A DNA stretch of 58,251 nucleotides from Pantoea dispersa. Lineage in GTDB: Bacteria; Pseudomonadota; Gammaproteobacteria; Enterobacterales; Enterobacteriaceae. The stretch spans positions 1-58,251 of the forward strand of contig NZ_SCKT01000013.1 in the NCBI RefSeq assembly GCF_014155765.1, written 5' to 3'. Position 1 is the stretch's first letter. The number at the start of each line of letters is the position of its first letter. Position numbers and translations under genes: made by a program. The notes beneath the pieces are model-generated. The model was not told the origin of the DNA and ran no database searches. It saw only the letters and a list, made by a program, of their open reading frames with translations. Positions 50,444-58,236 of this stretch are shown here, piece after piece.

Positions 50444-51826
50444 TCACTGGGGAATTGTGTCGCCGAGGCGCAGCTGGCTGGCCTGACGCAGAACTTCATC
50501 GGGGTTTAACACCGGCGCGCTGTTGCTGCCGCCGTTGCTGACCGGCTGATTCGCTGCGGTCTGCTGCACTACCGGCTGCGGTGCCTCTTTCTGTGCCTTT
50601 TCGGCATCAGCGTCTTCTATGGTTTCCAGCCTGAAGCCCTTCTGGAACACCACGGTCACAGCGTTGCCGGCACCGATATCAATCACCGGGTGGTACTGCT
50701 CGGCGCGCTTAATCCAGTACTGGCTCAGCGTGTCCGCCGCCTTGCTGGCGCCGCCGCCGAAGCCCTGTTTAAGAATGTCACCGGCACCGACAGAGGCACT
50801 TGCACCGAGTCCTACCGTCGGCGTGGCGGCGGACTTGATGCCCTCGCCGAAGCCCGACAGCAGGCCGGCCGCGCCAGCGTTGGCGATGATGGCGCCGTTA
50901 CGCATCACCGGCTTGCCGCGGATGCCTACCTTGCCCTGGAAGGACACGTGACCGTCGAACGGCATGTCGATATGCCTGCCGTTCTTCAGGATGCAGCTGA
51001 TGTTTTGGGTGCGCACCTCGCCGCGCTCGCTGGAGATATCGCCGTACATCTCTCCGGTGACGCGGCACTGGTCCATGTTCCAGGTCTTGCCGTTGGGCAT
51101 AGAGACGTCACCAAGCAGGGTAATGACCACCGGCGAGGTATTCTGCTGACCGGTCACGCTGGCGTTGGCGTCGGCGCCCTCAATCATTACCGCCCCGGAG
51201 AAGGAGCCTGAGGGTATCCAGGGCAGCTTCGTCTTTTTGTCGGTGAGTGACGCATAGGTAAAGGTGTCGCGGCTCAGGCCGCCCGGACGCACCGTGCCGG
51301 CACCGGGGTAGAAGCCCTGCCCCTGCGCGGGATAGAACTGTGCGCCCTGCCCGGCAGCCGGTCCGCCGCCGGGATTGCTGATGCTCCACTGCGCCGGGCC
51401 GGACGGCCCGCCGGAAACCGGACCGCTGGCGGGGGGAGTGGCCTGGCCGGATGACGGGGGCTGCGCCGGCGGCTTTTCCGCCTGGCTCTGCAGCTTGTCC
51501 AGCGCCGTGCCAATCTGCTCCAGCTTGCGACTCAGCGCGTCGTTCTGCGCGCTGACCGTGGCGGACAGCGTGGACAGGTCCTTCTCAAGCGTTGCTGTTT
51601 TATTCTGCTGCTGCGCCAGCACCGACTCGGACACCGCGCCGGTAAAGCGGCTGTTCACGAGCCCCGTGCCGGTGAGGTCGGCCGCCTTCGCCGGTGGCGG
51701 ATTCTTAAGCGCGGCCAGGTGCTGTGAATACGCCCAGATGCCGCCACCCAGCGCGAGCATGACCCCGCCGGCCACGCCGGCAATCATCCACTGGCGGCGG
51801 CGCGTGGCGGTATTGATGTTGCTCAT
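50444..51826 (-). CDS. traB: Channel core protein TraB (VirB10-like)
   Basis: A 460-residue protein. A cytoplasmic N-terminus and membrane segment (residues ~13-30) lead to a coiled coil (LAQQQNKTATLEKDLSTLSA) and a Pro/Gly-rich linker (~110-175). The periplasmic VirB10 barrel contains GSFSGAVMIEGADANAS and the MPFDGHVSFQGKVGIRGKPV region. It spans both membranes with TraK and TraV. Length is near F TraB (475). Start overlaps the traK stop. Confidence 0.96.
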   Translation of the reverse strand: MSNINTATRRRQWMIAGVAGGVMLALGGGIWAYSQHLAALKNPPPAKAADLTGTGLVNSRFTGAVSESVLAQQQNKTATLEKDLSTLSATVSAQNDALSRKLEQIGTALDKLQSQAEKPPAQPPSSGQATPPASGPVSGGPSGPAQWSISNPGGGPAAGQGAQFYPAQGQGFYPGAGTVRPGGLSRDTFTYASLTDKKTKLPWIPSGSFSGAVMIEGADANASVTGQQNTSPVVITLLGDVSMPNGKTWNMDQCRVTGEMYGDISSERGEVRTQNISCILKNGRHIDMPFDGHVSFQGKVGIRGKPVMRNGAIIANAGAAGLLSGFGEGIKSAATPTVGLGASASVGAGDILKQGFGGGASKAADTLSQYWIKRAEQYHPVIDIGAGNAVTVVFQKGFRLETIEDADAEKAQKEAPQPVVQQTAANQPVSNGGSNSAPVLNPDEVLRQASQLRLGDTIPQ

Positions 51827-52563
51827 GACCCGCCCTCCGCGTCAGTGGAGAAAATCACCCACACGAAGCCTTCGCCGTTCGCGTAAAGCGTGCGGGAGGA
51901 CAGCATCACCGCGCGCACGCCCTTCTGCCAGAACTGCTTTTCGCTGAGCGCCCGCGTCACGTAGCCGGCGTTTTTCATGCGGTAGCGCACCACCCGCAGG
52001 TGCGAGCCGGCAAGCTGGCGCTCAGGCGTCAGCAGCACGCCCGCGGGCGGGTTATACGCCGGCGCGCGTGAGGCCTTTACCTCGGTGTAGCTCTCCGGCA
52101 CGTCACCGTTCACGACGCTGCGGGCAACGCTCACCAGCGTCTTCTGGAAGGGCTGGCTTTCCTCCCACGCCTTCGCATCCGGGTTGGGCCTGAGCGGCAC
52201 GCCGGCCGGAATGAGGTGCAGCGTGCGGCCGTTGCCGGGTTTCGGTGAGACGTCAATGGAGACGCCGACGCCCCCGGCGGTTTCCAGGAACAGGGTGAAG
52301 TCCTGCCCGGTCAGCGGCGTGATAAGCAGCGCGCCGTCGGCGGTGGTGGCCTTCGTGTAGGCGTTATCCGGACCGGTCACGGCGGTGATGAGCTCACCGT
52401 CGATGATGATTTTGTTGGGGCTGGTATTGCTCATCTGCGCCTTCAGGTGCGCGTTGTTCTCAAACATGGTTCCGGCCGGGCCGGGCACCGCGGCGGCGGC
52501 CGGCAGTGCCACTCCGGCACCGGCAGTCAGCGCCACGACAAGGGAAAGAAGGGGTATTTTCAT
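51823..52563 (-). CDS. traK: Secretin-like channel protein TraK (VirB9-like)
   Basis: A 246-residue periplasmic/outer-membrane protein, length as in F TraK (242). The signal peptide is MKIPLLSLVVALTAGAGVAL. Beta-rich VirB9-type domains and a C-terminal part (FWQKGVRAVMLSSRTLYANG then EGFVWVIF) are typical. It forms the outer core with TraB and TraV. Overlaps traE and traB by four bases each. Confidence 0.95.
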   Translation of the reverse strand: MKIPLLSLVVALTAGAGVALPAAAAVPGPAGTMFENNAHLKAQMSNTSPNKIIIDGELITAVTGPDNAYTKATTADGALLITPLTGQDFTLFLETAGGVGVSIDVSPKPGNGRTLHLIPAGVPLRPNPDAKAWEESQPFQKTLVSVARSVVNGDVPESYTEVKASRAPAYNPPAGVLLTPERQLAGSHLRVVRYRMKNAGYVTRALSEKQFWQKGVRAVMLSSRTLYANGEGFVWVIFSTDAEGGS

Positions 52564-53168
52564 GGTGTGTTTCCGGCGTTATCGGCGTTGAAGATGGCGG
52601 GCCAGGACACCTCAGGAAAGGCCTCAAGGCGGATAAGCCCGTCTGTATAGTGCAGGCGGAGCCGCCAGGCCTGCCTGGCTTCCGGCAGGTCAATGCGGAC
52701 GCTGCCATTGGTGGTGCTGGCGTGAAGCGTGCCGCCGACGGTGACGTCACCGGTTGCGGGATCGGTGGCCTCGTCCTCGATGCTGTACACGCTGGCGATG
52801 CCGTTTTTCTTCACGTAGGCGGCCTCGGTGGCCAGCACCTTCTTCATTTCTGAGCGCGCGGCGGGAGACGTCCAGCTCAGCAGCAGCGCGTGCTGCCGGT
52901 CGACCGTCTCGGGCGTCACGTTGAGGCGCAGGTTCACCAGCGAGCGGACCAGCATGCCGTTCAGCCGGGCGTCACCGCCGTTCACGTCGGAGACAAACGG
53001 CTGGTCGAAGGCCATCGGCACGGTGAGGGTTTTCTGCGTGTGTGCAAAGTGCCAGGCCATCGCGCCGGCCACGCCGGTCCCGATGGCGAGGATGAAAACG
53101 AGCGCAACCAGCCCCGAGAGGGTGTAAACCACCACGCGATGGCGCGTCTCTTTTATCTGAAGCTTCAT
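52560..53168 (-). CDS. traE: Pilus assembly protein TraE (VirB5/VirB8-like)
   Basis: A 202-residue protein with an N-terminal membrane anchor (residues ~12-38) and a periplasmic domain carrying the family start-of-domain PMAFDQPFVSDVNGGDARL and ARSEMKKVLATEA. Length is close to F TraE (188). It is needed for pilus assembly. It sits 51 bases after traL. Confidence 0.95.
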   Translation of the reverse strand: MKLQIKETRHRVVVYTLSGLVALVFILAIGTGVAGAMAWHFAHTQKTLTVPMAFDQPFVSDVNGGDARLNGMLVRSLVNLRLNVTPETVDRQHALLLSWTSPAARSEMKKVLATEAAYVKKNGIASVYSIEDEATDPATGDVTVGGTLHASTTNGSVRIDLPEARQAWRLRLHYTDGLIRLEAFPEVSWPAIFNADNAGNTP

Positions 53169-53219
53169 GACTCCTCCCGTAAGCGGAGAAAAATGCCGCC
53201 CCGCGGGGCGGCCGGGAAA

Positions 53220-53525
53220 CTACTGCATCCAGTGGCGGTTACCGGAATCCGGTACGCGCCGGAGCTGCGTGCGGAAGAGCGTGGTGGGCAGGTACCAGTA
53301 GAGCAGGTTAAGAAGCCACCAGGACCCCTGCCCCTTCTTGAGGTGGCGGATGAGAAGCCAGAGCGCCCCCCCGGCGAGGAGCATGATGACGAACATGTCG
53401 ATCCAGAATCCCAGCAGCCCGCAGCCGAAAAGCACAATGAACTCTTCCGGTGGCAGGCCCATCCAGCGCTTCTGCTGGTTAAGGGTTTCCGGGAACCGGT
53501 ACCGCTGCGACTGCCTGTCCTCCAT
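53220..53525 (-). CDS. traL: Pilus assembly protein TraL (VirB3-like)
   Basis: A 101-residue inner-membrane protein with the TraL signatures YRFPETLNQQKRWMGLPPEE and LLYWYLPTTLF, and two membrane helices around residues 30-65. Starts three bases after traA. Size equals F TraL (91) plus a few residues. Confidence 0.95.
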   Translation of the reverse strand: MEDRQSQRYRFPETLNQQKRWMGLPPEEFIVLFGCGLLGFWIDMFVIMLLAGGALWLLIRHLKKGQGSWWLLNLLYWYLPTTLFRTQLRRVPDSGNRHWMQ

Positions 53526-53528
53526 GGC

Positions 53529-53951
53529 TCACCCAATCATGCCGTAGAACGCGCGGGTCACCAGCAGAACGATGATGAGGCCGACGAAGACCAGCGGGTT
53601 GCGGGTTTTAATGAAGCCCACCACCGAGATGATGATTTCCGCAAAGTATATCCAGCGCATCACTGAACTCTGCAGCCCGAAGGTGTCGCTGGCGTCCTGC
53701 TGCTGCGTTTTCAGCAGGTCGGTAGCGTGGGCCAGGTGCGGAAAAGCGGTGACGACCAGCATCAGTGCCCACAGCAGCAGGGTGAAGCGAAAAGCAGGGC
53801 CGGACTTCTGCGCGGCGTTAAGCGCGCGAAGGGCAGGCATAAAGCGGGCGGTAAAATGGCCGATAACAGAGCCGCGCGCTGAGGGGGACCCCTCAGGCAA
53901 TGCTACCGCCACCTCCCCTTTATTCAGGGGGGTTAAAGCATGGGATTTCAT
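53529..53951 (-). CDS. traA: F-type prepilin TraA
   Basis: A 140-residue pilin precursor. It has a long leader ending with a hydrophobic segment and A-H-A (FTLLLWALMLVVTAFPHLAHA) near residue 75. The mature pilin is ~65 residues (TDLLKTQQQDASDTFG...) with two membrane helices separated by KTRNP, as in F pilin. It forms the conjugative pilus. An ops-like sequence lies in the leader-coding part at 53901-53912. It is the first gene of the operon; AAGGA precedes the ATG at ten bases. Confidence 0.92.
   Translation of the reverse strand: MKSHALTPLNKGEVAVALPEGSPSARGSVIGHFTARFMPALRALNAAQKSGPAFRFTLLLWALMLVVTAFPHLAHATDLLKTQQQDASDTFGLQSSVMRWIYFAEIIISVVGFIKTRNPLVFVGLIIVLLVTRAFYGMIG
53901..53912 (-). 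promoter_or_regulatory. ops-like site for RfaH-type antitermination
   Basis: On the minus strand it reads GGCGGTAGCATT, matching 11 of 12 positions of the ops pattern GGCGGTAGnnTG. It lies in the first gene of the tra operon in the sense direction, where an RfaH-type factor would be recruited. Confidence 0.55.
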
Positions 53952-54045
53952 GGTGAGCAGTCCTTGATTTGAGTTAAGGGAATGTCAGCTTGCGTAAACG
54001 GATGTAACGCGTCGTAAGTGTACATTTTCTCAAAAAAAAAAAATC

Positions 54046-54061
54046 TGTGACGTACATCACA
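54046..54061 (+). promoter_or_regulatory. Perfect CRP-binding site
   Basis: TGTGACGTACATCACA fits TGTGA-N6-TCACA exactly. It lies in the gap between the divergent traA operon and the RHH gene, 95 bases from traA and 101 from the RHH start. It could link transfer to carbon status for either or both promoters, neither of which I can place exactly. Confidence 0.75.
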
Positions 54062-54100
54062 CTTTTAAAGTCTCTCACGCTCCTTTTTAGGATTAATCCT
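54061..54100 (+). promoter_or_regulatory. Two palindromes upstream of the RHH gene
   Basis: ACTTTTAAAGT (54061-54071) adjoins the CRP site, and AGGATTAATCCT (54089-54100) is a perfect 12-bp palindrome. Either may be an operator for the encoded RHH protein, given typical autoregulation. Confidence 0.5.
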
Positions 54101-54145
54101 GAAAGGGCGTGGCGTACGCTTGCTGCCTGTCCAGGGTGAGCCTCG

Positions 54146-54157
54146 TAAGGAGGTGAT
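54146..54157 (+). promoter_or_regulatory. Exceptionally complete Shine-Dalgarno sequence
   Basis: TAAGGAGGTGAT is the full 12-base complement of the 16S rRNA 3' end and ends five bases before the RHH gene ATG at 54163. This fixes the start and predicts strong ribosome capture. Confidence 0.85.
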
Positions 54158-54162
54158 AACGC

Positions 54163-54768
54163 ATGAAAGTAAAAGACAAAATGGGTGACGGTCGCGGACG
54201 GCCACGTAAATATGCCCGCGGGGAAATGCAGTACAGGAAACTGTGGTTACCGGAGAACCTGCTGACGGAATTACGCGTGGCGGCACGCATCCGGCGGTAT
54301 ACCACCAACGACGAAATCATCAGCCGGTTAATTACGTCGATGCAATTTTCTCCGCGTCGTCACGTCATTAAAACCGGTGAGGGACAGCGGCTGGTTGCGC
54401 TGGCCAGGCTGTTCGATGAGTTTATTCAGTCCCGCCTGGATGTTATCCGGGAGAAATACAGGGATGAGGAGCGCGGAAACACAGATAAAAAAACGTTTAC
54501 TCCCGGAAAAAAGACCGCCTTCAGCAGCAGCTTTCCGGAGAACTTAAGGCGGGATATGGAAATCAGCGCGCGCTTTAACCGCCGCAGCGTGAACATGGAA
54601 ATACAGGCGCGTCTGCTGGACTCGTTTAATTACCTGACGGAGCAGCAGCTGCCGGAGAATGAGGAAGTAAGAAGGCTGCGCGAACTGGCTATTTTATTTG
54701 ACGAGTTCATTCTGGAAAAGGTCGTGGTGGCGGAAAATCCGATAGCGGGAAAAGATGCCGGGTCGTAA
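54163..54768 (+). CDS. Tandem ribbon-helix-helix DNA-binding protein (TraY-type)
   Basis: A 201-residue protein with two Arc-like units. The first is at residues ~22-60 (YRKLWLPENLLTELRVAARI then TNDEIISRLITSM). The second, residues ~120-160 (FSSSFPENLRRDMEISARFN then RRSVNMEIQARLLDSF), is very close to the Arc pattern. Each is followed by the same helical tail (LARLFDEFIQSRL and LAILFDEFILEKV), an internal duplication. F TraY is also a tandem RHH protein that binds oriT and the tra promoter. This one is divergent from traA rather than in front of it, and longer. Relaxosome or operon regulator role is inferred. Confidence 0.75.
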   Translation: MKVKDKMGDGRGRPRKYARGEMQYRKLWLPENLLTELRVAARIRRYTTNDEIISRLITSMQFSPRRHVIKTGEGQRLVALARLFDEFIQSRLDVIREKYRDEERGNTDKKTFTPGKKTAFSSSFPENLRRDMEISARFNRRSVNMEIQARLLDSFNYLTEQQLPENEEVRRLRELAILFDEFILEKVVVAENPIAGKDAGS

Positions 54769-55336
54769 CGGGAAAAACCGGCGAGTCATAACAGCCTTAA
54801 ATCAAACATTTTAAATTTAAAATCTCTTAATTATTTTCACTTTTTACCAACCGGAAGGGTGCCGCCAGCCGCTTCGTTAAAACAGACGGCACCCGGCCAG
54901 TGGTTGTGGCCAGTTAAAAGGAATTCAGCGCTATTATTTATCAGCGCATTTATGAAACTGCTTAATTCTCACTGATGATAAACATATGCCTGACATTTAT
55001 CTTCGTCTGCATGAAGGTAACTGAATGATGCCATCCCCTGCATCATTAACAAATGGAGTTCACATCCTGACTGCATCTGAAACACATAACTTTTATTACG
55101 TGGCAGGTAAATTCACCCATTCTTCAGGCGCTCTCTGTATGCCATACCGGGTGCTGACTGCCACCCGGATTAAAACGGGATGCCCGGAGAGCGCGCAGGG
55201 GATAAGGATACATTTGTTTTTCTACCCCCCCCGCTCCGCTCAGCAGCCATTCTGAGGGGAAACTTAAACTATTTAATACTTCTCCCTGTCCCTTACCGTT
55301 TATTAATAAGTTTTAAAACTGTTACTCATAACGATG
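54769..55336. other. Non-coding stretch where traJ/finP would be in F
   Basis: No supported gene. Between traM and traA, F has traJ and finP, and I find no TraJ-like frame. There is one inverted repeat: GGGTGCCG near 54857 with CGGCACCC near 54888. AT-rich runs and a C-run near 55225 are otherwise unremarkable. Confidence 0.5.
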
Positions 55337-55750
55337 TCAGGCGTCAGCATGACCGCTCTCTTCATGCCGGACAAAATGCCGGTTATCGGCATCGCTTTCA
55401 GAACTGTCAATTTCGGCCAGGTACTGGCTCAGCAGCGTGTCTATGCGCTCGGTTCCGCCTCCTCCTGTTGCGTTAACATACAGTTCTGTCATCATGGTCA
55501 GTAATATCATAATGCCTTCTTTGCTGCCGCTGACTTTTCTGATGAGTTCGCGGTTAAATTCTTTCTGATTGAAAGTGTCCTCTTTGTTTTTGGCTTTATG
55601 CATAATCAGACCAAGTCGTAATAATTCATTGCACGTTGATGACAGACTGACTTCGGCCGGGCTGGCCCCGTTCTGAATGTCCAGAAGATAAATATCCCTG
55701 ATTTCTTTCTCAATTTTATCTTTGACGTAAATGCCCATTCTGCCCATCAT
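55337..55750 (-). CDS. traM: Relaxosome protein TraM
   Basis: A 137-residue DNA-binding protein, near F TraM (127). The N-terminal DNA-binding region has GIYVKDKIEKEIRDIYLLD and SLSSTCNELLRLGLIMHKA, matching the F pattern (SFSATASMLLELGL). The NQKEFNRELIRKV segment matches F NQTEFNKLLL. It binds repeats beside oriT, tetramerises and contacts the TraD tail. AGGAG precedes the ATG at 55750. Binding sites are probably the palindromes at 55895-56052. Confidence 0.88.
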   Translation of the reverse strand: MMGRMGIYVKDKIEKEIRDIYLLDIQNGASPAEVSLSSTCNELLRLGLIMHKAKNKEDTFNQKEFNRELIRKVSGSKEGIMILLTMMTELYVNATGGGGTERIDTLLSQYLAEIDSSESDADNRHFVRHEESGHADA

Positions 55751-55889
55751 CTTTTCTCCTGAGTGGATTAATTAACCACCGTCATATTTTCTTTAGCGTT
55801 TCGTGCCGTGGCCGGTTTAACTGCACTATCAGACGATACCAGCACTGAGTATGCACTTTGCTCTGGAATTCTGATTTATACAGGTAGTC

Positions 55890-56070
55890 GTTACCGACAC
55901 CATTGTGTCGTAGAGTGTGACACTGTACGACATACAATACACTGATTAAAAATCACATCTACATTCCTACGATACTGTATCGGAGGAACCTACGACAACA
56001 GGTAGTAGGAACCGACGATACACTATCGTAGCTTACGACACCATTGTGTCGTCGTTTCCTACGACAAAAC
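55890..56070 (+). repeat. Palindrome array next to oriT (probable TraM/TraY sites)
   Basis: Two copies of CGACACCATTGTGTCG (55895-55910; 56036-56051, the latter extended to seven-base arms) lie 141 bases apart. Between them are CGATACTGTATCG (55970-55982), ACGATACACTATCGT (56015-56029) and CCTACGACAA (55989 and 56059). The repeated unit is an inverted CGA-TA/CA pattern. In F, TraM, TraY and IHF bind this interval. Confidence 0.75.
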
Positions 56071-56135
56071 AGGCACATACACCTTGCAAATAACCAACAA
56101 AGCCTCATAACACAATGAATTAAAAAACAAAAACT

Positions 56136-56175
56136 GCAAGATAAAATCTTGCGTGGGGTGTGATGTGGTTATATA
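56136..56175 (+). other. oriT: oriT nic region (F-type MOBF)
   Basis: The inverted repeat GCAAGAT-AAA-ATCTTGC (56136-56152) is followed at once by GTGGGGTGTGATGTGG. F oriT has the same order: a hairpin then GCGTGGGGTGT^GGTG. By analogy TraI nicks the plus strand between T56161 and G56162. The plus strand to the right enters the recipient first, so 56363 onward is the leading region and tra is transferred last. Confidence 0.92.
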
Positions 56176-56362
56176 TCTCAAGAGCGGCTTGTTAAATAAC
56201 GCTTTCTTCCTGAATTCTTTATATCCCTGACGATGTTCATCACCTGCCTGTCAGCGCACCGTGCGCGTCTGTAACGAATTATCTTGCATCAGACGATCTG
56301 AGCGCGTATTTTTCACACGAACCCGCCTGGCGCTTTATGCGCATGTACGTGAGACAATAAGA

Positions 56363-56896
56363 ATGAAATGGTTTGCAGCTTTCGGGCTTGCCGCTGTATT
56401 CAGCGTGCAGGCCGCGCCGGAAATGTGTTTCACCAAAGCTGGTAAGGATTTCGGCATTGATCCGCGCCTGCTGATGGCACATTCAATACAGGAGTCACGC
56501 ATGCGTAATAACGCCCTGAACACGAAAAGCAGCGGCGGAACGCACGACGTCTGTAATATGCAGATTAACAGCTCTCACTTTAATCAGCTGAAACAATTTG
56601 ATATTACGCGGGAAAGGTTGCTTAAGGATCCGTGCATCTGCATTTACACCGGCGCGTGGATCGAGGCGCGCAACTTCAGGCAGTACGGCAGGAACTGGGA
56701 CAGCGTCGGGATGTATAACACCGGCCCCAGTCTGAAGCTGATAAAACAGCGGCGTGAATATGCGGCCATCATAAAAAGTATTTACCGCGTGCTGATCGCC
56801 CGCGATGAAGTTTACGCCGCCATGTCACAACAGAATAAAAAAACGCCCGCGCCGGAGACCTTTCTCAGCGCGGACGTCAGCACCGCATCAAAATAA
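56363..56896 (+). CDS. Lytic transglycosylase (F orf169/VirB1-like)
   Basis: A 177-residue periplasmic peptidoglycan hydrolase that opens the wall for the transfer channel. The signal peptide MKWFAAFGLAAVFSVQAAPE is followed by the catalytic motif ESRMRNNALN, with Glu in SIQESRM near residue 44. Further blocks are VCNMQINSSHF, DPCICIYTGAWI and WDSVGMYNTG. It lies just beyond nic as in F. The ATG at 56363 begins the signal peptide; the ribosome site is weak. Confidence 0.93.
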   Translation: MKWFAAFGLAAVFSVQAAPEMCFTKAGKDFGIDPRLLMAHSIQESRMRNNALNTKSSGGTHDVCNMQINSSHFNQLKQFDITRERLLKDPCICIYTGAWIEARNFRQYGRNWDSVGMYNTGPSLKLIKQRREYAAIIKSIYRVLIARDEVYAAMSQQNKKTPAPETFLSADVSTASK

Positions 56897-56913
56897 CCCC
56901 GGCAGCCGGGGTT
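56895..56913. terminator. Bidirectional terminator-like hairpin
   Basis: The perfect arms AACCCCGG and CCGGGGTT have a three-base loop and lie exactly between two convergent genes. T-runs are short on both sides. Confidence 0.6.
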
Positions 56914-56918
56914 AAACA

Positions 56919-57740
56919 TTATGACTTCAGTTTTGCGAACTCTTCCGCCATTTTCCACAGCGCCTGATTCAGCTTAATATCGCCATCAATACCCGTTACC
57001 GGGCGCGTGGTGGTTCTTTTTCCCTTCGCCGTTCTGCCGGTGACGCCGCCCTTGATCAGGTTTTCCTGCACGATATTAAACGCGGTCCATAAGTCGCTGC
57101 CCTTGTCATACCAGGCGCGCGGCTGAATAATCCGCTCGGCTGATACCGGCGGCTCTTTTCCATCATACTTATATTCCAGCGCCAGCTGACCCAGCAGGCG
57201 GCGTTCTTCATTGTTAACCTGAATCCCTTTCATGATGTCGATGTTATTTTCGACCTTGTCGAATACGCCCAGTACTTCATAAGCGCCCTCAATAACCTGC
57301 GACACGATATCGCCTTTATGCGGCACGCTGATTTCACCGAATGATTTCCAGCATACCAGGCCGTTGCTGCACACCTGCCGGAAAATACCGGGGATCATTT
57401 TATAACTACTGGAGCCGTCGTGGCTGTTCAGTAATACAATTTCCGGCACTTCCCCGCCGCCGTTATTATTTCCCCGGCGCAGACGGATCATGTGTTTGGT
57501 AAAGTCGCGGCGCTCCGGGTCGCGCACGCGGGACTGGCTCGCAAAATAAGGCTGAAAGCCTTCCCCGCGCAGTTTATCCAGCAGTGTAACGGTCGGAATA
57601 TAGGTATAACGGTCTGAGCGCGAGTCATGTTTCTCTTCGGAAAATGCGCTCGGCACGACGCGCATTAATTCGTCATTGCTCAGCGGGTGATTTTTACGTA
57701 CGGAGGTCGGGGCAGCGTAGCGGGTAGCAAAACGGACCAT
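56919..57740 (-). CDS. DUF932 family protein of the plasmid leading region
   Basis: A 273-residue protein with the DUF932 pattern seen in F-type leading regions: SNDELMRVVPSAF near the N-terminus, YTYIPTVTLLDKLRGEGFQP, DFTKHMIRLRR, VPEIVLLNSHDGSSSYKMI and FRQVCSNGLVC. Molecular function is not established. It runs on the strand that can be expressed from the incoming single strand. Confidence 0.85.
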   Translation of the reverse strand: MVRFATRYAAPTSVRKNHPLSNDELMRVVPSAFSEEKHDSRSDRYTYIPTVTLLDKLRGEGFQPYFASQSRVRDPERRDFTKHMIRLRRGNNNGGGEVPEIVLLNSHDGSSSYKMIPGIFRQVCSNGLVCWKSFGEISVPHKGDIVSQVIEGAYEVLGVFDKVENNIDIMKGIQVNNEERRLLGQLALEYKYDGKEPPVSAERIIQPRAWYDKGSDLWTAFNIVQENLIKGGVTGRTAKGKRTTTRPVTGIDGDIKLNQALWKMAEEFAKLKS

Positions 57741-57796
57741 AATCAGATTCCTTATATTGAAAAAGAGGGTGAAATAAATCTGTTTTCTGCCCGGGA

Positions 57797-58117
57797 TCAG
57801 TTCCCGGCCGCAGCGGCGGCGTAATACTCCCGGACGACCACAAATCCGGTGTCGTATTTCTGGACCGCCACGGGATAGCCTTCGTGGACGTAAATTTTCA
57901 GGGCTTCCGGCTCCGGGGTGGGCTCCTCAATCAGCACCAGTCCGGCCAGTACGGCACCGTGCACGCCTGCCACGCCGGTAAACTCCCCGTTCGCACGGAT
58001 CCAGCGGTACAGGTCCGCAAACTGCGCCGCAGTGAGCGGATGTTGATCCTGCCCTTCATCCCATGTTTTGGGAGATTCTGGCGTGGCGGTTTTGACGTTG
58101 ACGTTGTGTGTGTTCAT
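57797..58117 (-). CDS. Hypothetical leading-region protein, 106 aa
   Basis: It begins MNTHNVNVKTATPESPKTWD and has a central LTAAQFADLYRWIRANGEFT and an acidic C-terminal half. AGGAG eight bases before the ATG at 58117 fixes the start. No family recognised. It shares orientation with the DUF932 gene and is preceded by the hairpin at 58203-58236. Confidence 0.7.
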   Translation of the reverse strand: MNTHNVNVKTATPESPKTWDEGQDQHPLTAAQFADLYRWIRANGEFTGVAGVHGAVLAGLVLIEEPTPEPEALKIYVHEGYPVAVQKYDTGFVVVREYYAAAAAGN

Positions 58118-58202
58118 GGCATTTCTCCTGCTCAGGTGGGTTGTCATGTTTCGGTCGATCCAGTCGCGGCGAAGGGCAAAGGAGCAATGGCAGGCGGCGG
58201 GT

Positions 58203-58236
58203 GCAAGGGCGCCGCAGGCGTGCATTTCACCCTTGC
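58203..58236 (-). promoter_or_regulatory. Leading-region hairpin, possible single-strand promoter
   Basis: Outer arms GCAAGGG (58203-58209) and CCCTTGC (58230-58236) enclose an inner stem CGCC-GCA-GGCG (58210-58220). It lies upstream of minus-strand leading genes. F carries Frpo-type folded single-strand promoters in this region; this assignment is by position and structure only. Confidence 0.35.

Noticed and set aside
55025-55476. Plus-strand frames between the RHH gene and traM as a traJ candidate
   Set aside because: No helix-turn-helix pattern, and the second overlaps traM antisense. Not TraJ.
55890-56070. CRISPR-like array
   Set aside because: Repeats are short, irregularly spaced palindromes next to nic; they are protein-binding sites, not spacers and repeats.
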